Source of the DNA: Candidatus Planktophila sp.
Lineage (GTDB): Bacteria; Actinomycetota; Actinomycetes; Nanopelagicales; Nanopelagicaceae
Length of the DNA stretch: 64,000 nt
NCBI GenBank assembly: GCA_030681675.1
Contig: JAUXRP010000040.1
Coordinates: forward strand, 124,001-188,000
Reading direction: 5' to 3'
Shown piece by piece: positions 8,082 through 16,326 of the stretch. Within the stretch, counting starts at the first letter, position 1. Each line of letters starts with the position of its first letter. The notes under the pieces are model-generated. The model worked only from the letters and a program-made list of their open reading frames with translations, had not been told where the DNA came from and ran no database searches. A program made the position numbers and the translations under genes.

Positions 8082-9069
8082 TTGAATCCCCCCAAATCTC
8101 CGCTTGGCGAAGGCAGGCGCTTACATGGTCTTTTCCCACTTTGGCGAGTGGAATCTCTATATCTTCGGAACACATAGGCTTTGCATAATCACATCGCGCT
8201 GCAAAGCGACAACCTGTTGGCCAATCGCCAACTGTTGGAGGTTGACCCTTTATTGTTACTAATTTTCCGCGAGGTTCTACTAAGTCAATGCGTGAGTTAT
8301 ATAATGCCTCTGTATATGGATGACGGGTTTCTTTTATTTTAGAAGATGGAATCTCCTCCACTGTGGCACCTGCATGCATAATCACAATATCATCGCAAAC
8401 CTCGTTAATTAATGGAAGATCATGTGAAACAAGAATTATTGAGGTATTGAGATCTTTTCTGATTTGTCGGAGAAGATCCATGATCTCGGCTTGGACAGTC
8501 ACATCCAGGCCAGTTGTCGGCTCATCGGCGACAATCAATTGTGGCTGGCGAGCTATAGCGCAAGCAATCATAATTCTTTGCTTCATTCCCCCAGAGAGTT
8601 CGTAAGGGTACTGCTTTAGTACAACTTCAGGGCGCCGTATCTGAACTATATTCAACAATTCAATCGCTCGTTCCCGAACTACGGAATCATTCATTTTTTC
8701 ACCCTGCCGAATCGCTTCAGCCAATTGCGCGCGGACTGTCATTACAGGATTTGGACCGGCTAAAGCAGACTGAGGGATATATCCAATTCGCTTGCCGCGG
8801 ATATCTCTCCACTCTTTCGGTGATGCATTCACCAAATCAGTACCATCAAATTTGAGGGACCCTGATTTAATATATGCACCTCGACGTTGCAAGGTGCCGA
8901 CTAATGAACGGCACAACATTGTTTTGCCAGACCCAGATTCTCCTATGAGTCCCAGCAGCTCACCTGGCTGAATATCGAAAGTGGCACTATTGACAATAGT
9001 TAATCTGCGTTTGCGGGTAACTTTAACGTCAATACGAAGAGAATCAATTTCAACGAGTGCTTTACTCAT
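8068..9069 (-). CDS. Peptide/nickel-type ABC transporter ATP-binding protein (DppD-like)
   Basis: This 333-residue ATPase has Walker A GESGSGKTM, QSALAGPNPVMT, signature LSGGMKQR, Walker B LIVADEPTTG and VSHDLP. The C-terminal oligopeptide-transporter domain carries the cysteine motif CRFAARCDYAKPMC, which in DppD/OppD proteins binds a cofactor, usually an iron-sulfur cluster. It overlaps both neighbours by a few bases in a tight operon. The set belongs to the family that also carries sugar acids, opines and oligosaccharides, so peptide specificity should not be assumed. Confidence 0.92.
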   Translation of the reverse strand: MSKALVEIDSLRIDVKVTRKRRLTIVNSATFDIQPGELLGLIGESGSGKTMLCRSLVGTLQRRGAYIKSGSLKFDGTDLVNASPKEWRDIRGKRIGYIPQSALAGPNPVMTVRAQLAEAIRQGEKMNDSVVRERAIELLNIVQIRRPEVVLKQYPYELSGGMKQRIMIACAIARQPQLIVADEPTTGLDVTVQAEIMDLLRQIRKDLNTSIILVSHDLPLINEVCDDIVIMHAGATVEEIPSSKIKETRHPYTEALYNSRIDLVEPRGKLVTIKGQPPTVGDWPTGCRFAARCDYAKPMCSEDIEIPLAKVGKDHVSACLRQAEIWGDSNELA

Positions 9070-9935
9070 GAATTCCCTCGATCTCTGCGCGAAAGCCCTT
9101 CAACAATAAATGAGAGAGAGATAGCAGACCAACACAATGCCAGACCAGGGAAAATTGTCAACCACCATGCTTGACCCAGAAAAGTTCTACCATCGGCAAT
9201 CATTGCACCCCACTCTGCTGTGGGTGGCCTTGCCCCTAATCCCAAAAATGAAAGTCCAGAAACCACAATAATTACCAAAATAAAATCGCTTAGTGCATAG
9301 GCAAGACTTTCAGACGAAACATTTGGTGATATATGTTTTGCAATGACTCTACGCTTTGAGAAACCCATGAGTTTTGTTGCTTCAATGTAGTTCTGAGCGA
9401 GAACTACTACAGCTTTGGTACGTGCAATACGAGCGTAACGTGCCCAGTTCATAACAGAAAGAATAATGACGACATTAAACAATCCAGGCCCTAAAAAAGT
9501 AACCATGGCAATTGCAATAATCAGTAATGGAAATGCGTTTATTCCATCAATGAGAGAACTAACAATACTTATAAAGTATTTATTCTTCGCTAATCCCAAG
9601 AGAATTCCAACAATCGTCCCAATAACTAATGGGATTGAAACTCCAAGGAATGCAATTCCTATATCTGAAGGTACTGCAGAAAAAACACGGGTCATGACAT
9701 CACGACCCAATTGATCCAATCCCATGGGATGTGCAAAAGACGGTGACTCAAGAGATTCTCCGACAAACTCATCAGCACCATAAGGGCTGAGCAGTGGGTA
9801 CAAAAACCCGACAATTGTTATAGATGCAAACATAAAAGTGCCCGTAATGATTCCAAATCCACCAGGGCGTGAAATCCATTCCTTTATCTTTTCACTTCTT
9901 GAAGCGTTTGCCAGTATTGCTTTGTTACTCCTCAT
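9066..9935 (-). CDS. Peptide/nickel-type ABC transporter permease (DppC-like)
   Basis: A cytoplasmic N-terminus leads into a first membrane helix near residues 30-50 and four to five further helices in this 289-residue inner-membrane permease. The coupling loop matches the family: NYIEATKLMGFSKRRVIAKH, then SGLSFLGLGARPPTAEWGAM. The segment HPMGLDQLGRDVMTR just after the first helix is a DppC hallmark. It overlaps the DppD-like gene and the DppB-like gene by 4 bases each, so all four transport subunits are translationally linked. Confidence 0.92.
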   Translation of the reverse strand: MRSNKAILANASRSEKIKEWISRPGGFGIITGTFMFASITIVGFLYPLLSPYGADEFVGESLESPSFAHPMGLDQLGRDVMTRVFSAVPSDIGIAFLGVSIPLVIGTIVGILLGLAKNKYFISIVSSLIDGINAFPLLIIAIAMVTFLGPGLFNVVIILSVMNWARYARIARTKAVVVLAQNYIEATKLMGFSKRRVIAKHISPNVSSESLAYALSDFILVIIVVSGLSFLGLGARPPTAEWGAMIADGRTFLGQAWWLTIFPGLALCWSAISLSFIVEGLSRRDRGNS

Positions 9936-10903
9936 AGTTTGACTCTCCGATCTAGAGCGTATGCCAGTAGATCACCAATGAAACTGAGAAACACGGTTAT
10001 AACGCCAAAGATAAGCAGAATTCCTTGAACCATTGGATAGTCGCTAGCAAGGACGGCTCCTACAAGTTCACGCCCAATTCCTGGCAGAGAAAAAATTGTT
10101 TCTAAAATTACGGTTGCCCCCAGCATGGTGCCCATCATGTAGGACATCAAAACTACAGTAGGGGCGAGTGAAGGCTTGAGAATATAGAACCAGAAAAACC
10201 GAGGACGGCTGACGCCTCTGATAATCCCTGTTTCAACAAACTCTTCTGCTTTAGTATCAACAACAGATGTGTGGAGAACTCTGGAAATAATAGCGACAAG
10301 AATCAGACTGTTGATTGAGACTGGAAGCCATAAATATTTGAGGTTTTCTGGAAAGTCACTCACATATCCAAATAGCGGTGCCCAGTTCCTTGTAACGCTA
10401 AAAAGTAAAATTCCAATCATCGCAATAAAAAAGTTGGGAGTCGCAATAATAATCGATGTTAGTCCTCTAAATACATAAACCGTTGAAGCTTTATTTGACC
10501 ATCCAATAATTGTTCCTATTGGAATTGATATCAAGAAAGCAAGTAAAACAGATAAAGTAATGTATGTGAGAGTCAATGGAAACGTTCGCTTTATAGTTTC
10601 TAGAACATCCACACCATTGACCAGTGAAACACCCAGGTCTCCCTGCAACAAATTCTTAAGATAATCAATGAATTGAGTAAAGATACCTCTATTGAGTCCG
10701 AGCTGTTCACGAAGTTGTTCGATGGCTTCAGGTTCAGCGCCAGCACCTAAACGCGCAGAGGCGGGATCGCCCGGAGAGAGTCTGATTAATGAGAAGGAAA
10801 TTACCATTACCCAAAATGAAATGGAGACTGCCCGTAAAAAGCGCCCAAAAATTTTCCGGAGAAAGATATTTCTATTCACGGAACTATTTTCCACCCTCCA
10901 CAT
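9932..10903 (-). CDS. Peptide/nickel-type ABC transporter permease (DppB-like)
   Basis: This 323-residue permease has an N-terminal helix (ISFWVMVISFSLIRL) followed by GDPA, the DppB hallmark. Further helices lead to the EAA-type coupling segment FVETGIIRGVSRPRFF. The C-terminal ETIFSLPGIGRELVGA is a strong family signature. It is the first permease gene after the substrate-binding protein and lies 150 bases downstream of it across a hairpin. That arrangement usually lets the binding protein be made in excess over the membrane subunits. Confidence 0.92.
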   Translation of the reverse strand: MWRVENSSVNRNIFLRKIFGRFLRAVSISFWVMVISFSLIRLSPGDPASARLGAGAEPEAIEQLREQLGLNRGIFTQFIDYLKNLLQGDLGVSLVNGVDVLETIKRTFPLTLTYITLSVLLAFLISIPIGTIIGWSNKASTVYVFRGLTSIIIATPNFFIAMIGILLFSVTRNWAPLFGYVSDFPENLKYLWLPVSINSLILVAIISRVLHTSVVDTKAEEFVETGIIRGVSRPRFFWFYILKPSLAPTVVLMSYMMGTMLGATVILETIFSLPGIGRELVGAVLASDYPMVQGILLIFGVITVFLSFIGDLLAYALDRRVKL

Positions 10904-10956
10904 TCAAAGTTCTGTACACGCTTCGGACAAAATCATTAAAGACTAGAAATCAATTA

Positions 10957-10986
10957 CCTGGGTGTCCACGATTGTGAACACCCAGG
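10957..10986 (-). terminator. Hairpin between binding-protein and permease genes
   Basis: CCTGGGTGT at 10957-10965 pairs with ACACCCAGG at 10978-10986, and an inner CAC/GTG extends the stem past one mismatch. The loop is GATT. On the minus strand the stem is followed by a moderately T-rich stretch. It may be a partial terminator or an mRNA-end-stabilising hairpin between the binding-protein gene and the permease genes. A weaker imperfect repeat, CCAAGA/TCTTGG, lies at 11001-11024. Confidence 0.6.
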
Positions 10987-11053
10987 CTCTCGACTATTGG
11001 CCAAGAGAATTCAATATTTCTTGGCAACTCGTTAACCCAAGACTAAATTAAAT

Positions 11054-12664
11054 TTAGTCTGTTGGGAGAGGTGGGTTTGTAGCCAAAACAAACTGTAATT
11101 GTCCAGGCAATAGGGCTTCCACAATATTGTTTCCTACTCGGCTACCGGATAGATAGAAACGGTTCCCGATCGGAATAAAGGCAGACAAATCAAAAGCTAT
11201 CTTTTCGACGGCCGCTAACTTGTCTTGGATAACAGATGAGCTTTCAGATGCTGAAGCTTCACTAAGGAGTTTTCCTGACTCCAAAATAAGTGCATCCGGG
11301 ACATTTGCAAGACCTGCCCAAACTCCACCTGGCTTAAACCAGTTTGAGAGCTGAAGAATTGGTGTGGCAGCGTTATTTCCAAACCACAACATTTCCCAGT
11401 CCTTCTTGTTAAGTACTGCTGAAATAGCTGAGTCTGGAGTCACCATTTGAATTGTTACATCAATGCCGACGAACTTTAGGCTGTCCTTGACAACCTGAGC
11501 TGCATCTTGCCAGAAGATACGGTTTGGAACTGGCATATTGATCTTGAGTCCATTTGCATAACCAGCGTCTTTAAGTAACTTGCGAGCTGCCGCTGTATCA
11601 CGCTTTCCATTTTTTGGAATTGAACAGACTACATAATCATTGTTGAAATTGAACTGCATTCCACAGTTTGGCTTTCCTAGGTTAGCGAATGCAGTCCGCA
11701 TGATTGCTGCGCGATTAACGGCGAGCGAGATGGCTTGACGTACTCTGGCATCTTTTAGAGCCTTATTTGGTTGATCTGGGCCCATGTTAAATGCCAACAT
11801 AAAAGTACCTGAATCCTGCTCTCCTGTGACGCGGAACTTTGACTTATCCCACTGAATACTCTTTGCACCTAGTGGAAGTTCCATAACATAATCAATTGCC
11901 CCTGACTGGAATGCGGCTAGGCGTGTATTGCCATCTGGAATTGTGACAACACGAAGCTCCTTCACTAGCGACTTTGCCCAGTAATTTGGATTTGCAACGA
12001 GAGTGAAAGCATCTGTTCCAGGAACAAAAGACTTAACCATCATTGGTCCACCGGCAACTGGATTCTTAAAGTATTCCTTGGCCTTATCCTCAGTATCTGT
12101 TTTGCCCGCAGGGTGAATTCCGAGGAACTCTTGTGCAAGTGCAAAGTTGAAATCTGGGTATGGACGCTTCAAACTCCATACGAGTGTTTTGGCATCTTTT
12201 GCTACTACTTTGTCTACTGCGTCAATGTATGAAGCAGAACGCTTTGAATTAATCCAACGACTGAATGAATTAACAACGTCTGCAGCAACAAGTGCTGTGC
12301 CGTCAGAATACTTCGCCGCGCGGAGAGTATGGGTGACAGTTTTTCCATCACTACTCACTTCAGCTGTCTCAACTAAATCGCGACGAGGCTTTCCATTTGC
12401 GTCATAACGGTAGAGCTTGCCTTGAACTAGATATGCCATCTGGCCTTCTGTATATCCACCAACTGGATTGATTGGATCCAATGATTGAACTCTTTGGAGG
12501 GCGCCGTACGTGACAACATCACACACAGCATTCTTAGTGGTTGATTTGACCGTGCAGTTTGTACCTGTTGCCGCTTGAGCAGGTTGTAGTGCAACCAATG
12601 TGCCAATCGCTAAAGCAATTGATACAAAAGTGGCCAACAAGCGACCGGATCTTTTTGACTTCAT
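11054..12664 (-). CDS. ABC transporter substrate-binding protein, family 5
   Basis: This 536-residue secreted binding protein fits the importer encoded downstream. The N-terminus is a signal peptide (basic start, hydrophobic core, AQA/A cleavage near residue 31), with no lipobox cysteine. Family 5 features are RVQSLDPINP near the start of the mature protein, AADVVNSFSRW, VWSLKRPYPDF, and DARVRQAISLAVNR in the hinge region. An AGGGAG ribosome site is spaced 8 bases from the ATG. Family 5 proteins bind peptides but also sugars and opines. The dehydrogenase-rich surroundings make a non-peptide ligand likely. Confidence 0.9.
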   Translation of the reverse strand: MKSKRSGRLLATFVSIALAIGTLVALQPAQAATGTNCTVKSTTKNAVCDVVTYGALQRVQSLDPINPVGGYTEGQMAYLVQGKLYRYDANGKPRRDLVETAEVSSDGKTVTHTLRAAKYSDGTALVAADVVNSFSRWINSKRSASYIDAVDKVVAKDAKTLVWSLKRPYPDFNFALAQEFLGIHPAGKTDTEDKAKEYFKNPVAGGPMMVKSFVPGTDAFTLVANPNYWAKSLVKELRVVTIPDGNTRLAAFQSGAIDYVMELPLGAKSIQWDKSKFRVTGEQDSGTFMLAFNMGPDQPNKALKDARVRQAISLAVNRAAIMRTAFANLGKPNCGMQFNFNNDYVVCSIPKNGKRDTAAARKLLKDAGYANGLKINMPVPNRIFWQDAAQVVKDSLKFVGIDVTIQMVTPDSAISAVLNKKDWEMLWFGNNAATPILQLSNWFKPGGVWAGLANVPDALILESGKLLSEASASESSSVIQDKLAAVEKIAFDLSAFIPIGNRFYLSGSRVGNNIVEALLPGQLQFVLATNPPLPTD

Positions 12665-12834
12665 TTAACAATCTCCCTTTGTGAACGGTTAACGATTTAC
12701 AGGGACTATAGTGGTTTGCATCACAAAAAAAAAGGGCAAAAGAAGCTATTTTGCAACTGTTATGCAATAGTTACAGACAGAAGTTACGAGTGAGTCACAT
12801 GCAACAACAAGGAGTCAATGAAGTTTTATTGTAA

Positions 12835-13881
12835 CTATTCCTTAATTTTCAGAGCTGGCATTCCATATCGCTCGCCCACTGTCTTTAAGCTCTGGAGAAC
12901 TTCGGAGTCGATAGCGATCCCTTCGAGGTTCCGTTTGCTCTTGACTTCATACTCCAACTCTCCAGGCAAATAAACTCGCTCCCCGAAAACGGCTGCAGAG
13001 CCATGGAAAATTGATCCAAATTGTTGGGCAATCAGGCTAAAACTTCCAACATCGATGAAACACGAGATATCTAGGGCGATAAAAACTGTGCCATTTCCGA
13101 AACCACTGTTGGAAATCGCGGCTGGCATGTTACCCGAGAGTATCCCAGCAGCAACGTCGATGAGCGCTGAGAGGCCTGAGCCTTTATGTCCACCGAATGC
13201 AATGAGCGAACCGCCATCATGGAAATCCTGAGGATTCGTTGAGGGCTGGCCATTTTTATCGATGAGGGCTCCCGGCTCAATCTTTTCACCGCTCATTCCT
13301 GCGAGAATAATTTTGCCAGCTGCAACGACCGCCGTAGAAAAATCTAAAACATAATTAAAAGCATCTGTACCAGGAACGGCCCAGGCAAAGGGATTTGTTC
13401 CAAGAACGCCTTTAACTCCACCCCAGGGTGCGACTATCGGACCGCCAGTATTACAAAAGGCTATTCCCATTAGCCCTTCTTGAGCCATTAAATCTACGTA
13501 TTCACCAAGTCGGCCAACGTGATTTGACCTGCTTAAAACAACAGAAGCGGTTCCGTACTTTTTAGCTAATTCAATGGTTTTTTCTGTGGCTAGATAGGAG
13601 GCGCTCTGCCCCCATCCCCACGCCCCATCAACTACAGCTGTTGCCTCTTTGCTCCATGATAAAACAGGCCTAGCGGTTGGAATGAGTGCACCACTTTCAA
13701 CCCAACCAGAGTATTCAACCAATCGAATGACACCGTGGGAGTCATGTCCGACTAAATTTGAGAGTACCAAGGACTTTGAGACTGATTCGGCGATGTCCAG
13801 AGGCGCACCCATGCCAACAAATACGCCAGTAGCAAACTTTTCTAACTCCTGCGCTGTAAAAAGTGAGGGAGAGTTAGACAA
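12835..13881 (-). CDS. Ldh2/malate-lactate dehydrogenase family oxidoreductase
   Basis: This 348-residue protein is of the Ldh_2 (YlbC/MDH2) family, which is unrelated to classical lactate dehydrogenases. Family stretches are VLSNLVGHDSHGV with the catalytic His, VVLSRSNHVGRLGEYV, GVLGTNPFAWAVP and FGGHKGSGLSALIDV. Members use NAD(P) to oxidise or reduce 2-hydroxyacids such as L-sulfolactate, ureidoglycolate, malate or keto-sugar acids. The gene overlaps the hydratase-like gene upstream by 8 bases. Its position upstream of the importer suggests that it acts on the imported hydroxy acid. Confidence 0.87.
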   Translation of the reverse strand: MSNSPSLFTAQELEKFATGVFVGMGAPLDIAESVSKSLVLSNLVGHDSHGVIRLVEYSGWVESGALIPTARPVLSWSKEATAVVDGAWGWGQSASYLATEKTIELAKKYGTASVVLSRSNHVGRLGEYVDLMAQEGLMGIAFCNTGGPIVAPWGGVKGVLGTNPFAWAVPGTDAFNYVLDFSTAVVAAGKIILAGMSGEKIEPGALIDKNGQPSTNPQDFHDGGSLIAFGGHKGSGLSALIDVAAGILSGNMPAAISNSGFGNGTVFIALDISCFIDVGSFSLIAQQFGSIFHGSAAVFGERVYLPGELEYEVKSKRNLEGIAIDSEVLQSLKTVGERYGMPALKIKE

Positions 13882-14803
13882 ATTTTGCCTCTACCAGACC
13901 TAAATCCGCAAAGTCCACACTCACCAAGTCCCCGGGCTGTACAAAACAGTGGCCCGTACAAGTCCCTGTGCTGATGTACTCGCCAGCAAATACATCTCTT
14001 CCCCGCTCTCGAGCCCAATTCACCATCCATGTAAGGCTAGTAACGGGATGGCCCATCGCTTGGTATCCCTGGCCCGATTTAATGTAAAAACCATTTACAT
14101 AGATATCTAAAGTGGATTGTGGAAGATCAATCTCCTGCCAATCTTTTATTTTTTCGCCAATAACAAATGCCGCTCCGCCCGCATTGTCATACATTCCCCC
14201 AAAGTAGCCACTTAAGCTATACCAGTCTTCAAAGACAGAGTCACCAATTTCTATTACAGGCATTAAAGAATCAATCCCCTTACGAAGATCAGATTCCGTA
14301 TAAGGGGTCTGCCGTGCAGGAAAATCCATACCAAGCTGAAATGCGAACTCGCACTCGCACAATCGATAATTTACAAAAAACTCAGAGGAGACTTCCGCTG
14401 GACTTTCTAATATTGAACGGGTGAATAATCTTCCAGGTGAGGGGCTTGGCATATTTTCAGCCTTTTGAACATCCAAACTTGCCGCACCAACTTTCCAACC
14501 CGCACCTTCCCAGCCCAAGGCATACTCCAAGATGAGTAAAACCTCCTCAACCGATTTCCAGGACCTCGCTTTGAGCCTTTCAGGCATGGTAACTGGAGTT
14601 CTAGATTTTCTTCCATTACTGATCAATTCAATTACTTCTGCTACTTCTGATGCCGATAAATCCGTACTCCTTTTTGAGGGCACAGAACCACCTGGTGGAG
14701 TTGGACCATGAATAAGACGACCACGGTCACTCAAATACTCTGGGCGAGGAATAGATTTTCCTAATCTAAGAGTGTTTAACCTTTGAGTCTGCACAATATC
14801 CAT
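13874..14803 (-). CDS. 2-keto-4-pentenoate hydratase-like protein (FAH superfamily)
   Basis: This 309-residue protein has the FAH-superfamily fold in its MhpD-like form: GWKVGAAS, ECEFAFQLGMD for metal binding, SLMPVIEIGDSVFEDW, and STGTCTGHCFVQPGDLVSVDF near the end. MhpD-type enzymes hydrate 2-keto-4-enoates, and 2-oxo-hepta-3-ene-dioate hydratases are close relatives. It starts the minus-strand operon. A CATAAT box lies 6 bases before the ATG with no Shine-Dalgarno site, so the message may be leaderless. No aromatic ring-cleavage gene is near, so a sugar-acid substrate is as likely as an aromatic one. Confidence 0.85.
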   Translation of the reverse strand: MDIVQTQRLNTLRLGKSIPRPEYLSDRGRLIHGPTPPGGSVPSKRSTDLSASEVAEVIELISNGRKSRTPVTMPERLKARSWKSVEEVLLILEYALGWEGAGWKVGAASLDVQKAENMPSPSPGRLFTRSILESPAEVSSEFFVNYRLCECEFAFQLGMDFPARQTPYTESDLRKGIDSLMPVIEIGDSVFEDWYSLSGYFGGMYDNAGGAAFVIGEKIKDWQEIDLPQSTLDIYVNGFYIKSGQGYQAMGHPVTSLTWMVNWARERGRDVFAGEYISTGTCTGHCFVQPGDLVSVDFADLGLVEAKFV

Positions 14804-14809
14804 AATTTT

Positions 14810-14815
14810 ATTATG
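14810..14815 (-). promoter_or_regulatory. -10 box of a probable leaderless promoter
   Basis: CATAAT reads on the minus strand at 14815-14810, and the ATG of the hydratase-like gene begins 6 bases further on. The transcript would then start at or next to the start codon. No Shine-Dalgarno site is visible. No clear -35 box was found. Confidence 0.5.
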
Positions 14816-14981
14816 TTAACACGTGACATCTTGAAAGGATAGGCAGTAAACGCTATTTAAAAGAAGAAAACTATTTTTTAGAATTAATCATGAACAATGA
14901 GGTAAAGTAGTGATGTCTTTGGAGTTCTGCATCATCTTTTCTTTGCAGGTAAATAGAATTTAATAGAAGTCAGGAGTCGTG

Positions 14982-16250
14982 ATGCTTAGGTATAAAGTGG
15001 CAATTATCGGTGCCGGACCTGCTGGCTATTTTGCAGCGCAAGCTCTACACAATTTACAAAACGAGGATCGCATATTTGCGATCGACATGATTGAGCGGCT
15101 TCCAACACCATGGGGTTTAGTTCGAAGCGGAGTTGCACCCGATCACCCAAAGATCAAAACTGTCTCTAAAGTTTTTGAGAAAATAGCTGCGGATCCAAAT
15201 TTCCGCCTTTTTGCTAATGTTGAAATAGGTACAGATATAACCGTTTCTCAGTTAGCTGAAAAGTATGATGCGGTAATCATTGCCACTGGCTCTTCCATTG
15301 GTAAAAAACTTGGAATTCCCGGCGAGGATTTATACGGCTCAATCTCTGCAGCCGATTTTGTACCTTGGTATAACGCTCACCCTGATTTTGCAGATCTAGA
15401 TGTTCCACTTAATTGCGAAAGCGCTGTAGTGATTGGCGCAGGGAACGTGGCGATGGATGTTGCACGTATTTTGGCCCTTGAGCCAACAGAATTAGATCCA
15501 ACTGACACGGCAGATCATGCAATAGATGCTTTGAAGAAAAGCTCGATTCGAGATGTTTACATCAGCGCTCGCCGAGGACCAGAACATGCAGCCTTTACAT
15601 CTCCCGAGCTTCGGGAGCTTCCAAAACTAGAGCACACCAATGTGGTTATAGCACGCAATGACATTGACGCTGCAATCGTGCGTGCAGGTGAAGCGCCAGA
15701 AAAAGATGTGAAGAGTAATTTAGATGCGATGGTGTTAATTGCCGATTCACAAAAGTCTGGACACGAACGAACGATGCACTTTCTATTTCAGCACACACCG
15801 AAAGAGATTCTTGGCGCCGATCGAGTTGAAGGCGTTGTGTATTCGACTCCGACCGGCGAGGTCACTATTGAGTGCGGATTAGTTATTACTGCAATTGGCT
15901 ATCAAGCTGCACCAATTAATGGCGTGCCTTATGAAAATGGCAAGGTTGTAAATATCGATGGCCGCGTAAATGAGAATATCTATGTCGTTGGTTGGGCAAA
16001 GCGGGGACCATCAGGGGTTATCGGTACTAATAAATCAGATGCCGCGGCCGTAATTGACTTACTTGTTTCTGATTTAAGCGAACCGAAAAATGACATCGGC
16101 ATTGAAAAGTTGTTAACCACCCAAGTAGTAGTTGACCAGTTGTGCTGGCAACGCATTAATGAAGCAGAAACTGCAGCTGGTGAGCCAAAAGGTAAACCTC
16201 GAGTTAAGAGTGTTGACCGCAACGAACTTTTAAAGTTAGCTGGTTTGTAA
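14982..16250 (+). CDS. fprA: Ferredoxin-NADP(+) reductase, FprA/adrenodoxin reductase type
   Basis: This FAD- and NADPH-dependent reductase of about 422 residues passes electrons between NADPH and ferredoxin. It has the FAD motif IIGAGPAGYFAA, the family stretch LPTPWGLVRSGVAPDHPK, the NADP motif VIGAGNVAMDVAR, and GWAKRGPSGVIGTNK near the FAD-isoalloxazine end. FprA proteins of this type are typical of actinobacteria. GTG at 14979 and ATG at 14982 are both in frame; the CAGGAG ribosome site at 14971-14976 is spaced best for the ATG. It stands alone, with 76 bases before the next gene. Confidence 0.93.
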   Translation: MLRYKVAIIGAGPAGYFAAQALHNLQNEDRIFAIDMIERLPTPWGLVRSGVAPDHPKIKTVSKVFEKIAADPNFRLFANVEIGTDITVSQLAEKYDAVIIATGSSIGKKLGIPGEDLYGSISAADFVPWYNAHPDFADLDVPLNCESAVVIGAGNVAMDVARILALEPTELDPTDTADHAIDALKKSSIRDVYISARRGPEHAAFTSPELRELPKLEHTNVVIARNDIDAAIVRAGEAPEKDVKSNLDAMVLIADSQKSGHERTMHFLFQHTPKEILGADRVEGVVYSTPTGEVTIECGLVITAIGYQAAPINGVPYENGKVVNIDGRVNENIYVVGWAKRGPSGVIGTNKSDAAAVIDLLVSDLSEPKNDIGIEKLLTTQVVVDQLCWQRINEAETAAGEPKGKPRVKSVDRNELLKLAGL

Positions 16251-16326
16251 CTCAACTCACAGATTCGAACCCAATTCGTTACATGCGTGTTTAGTGAAGC
16301 TACGTTTCCTCTGATTAGATTCAGGC

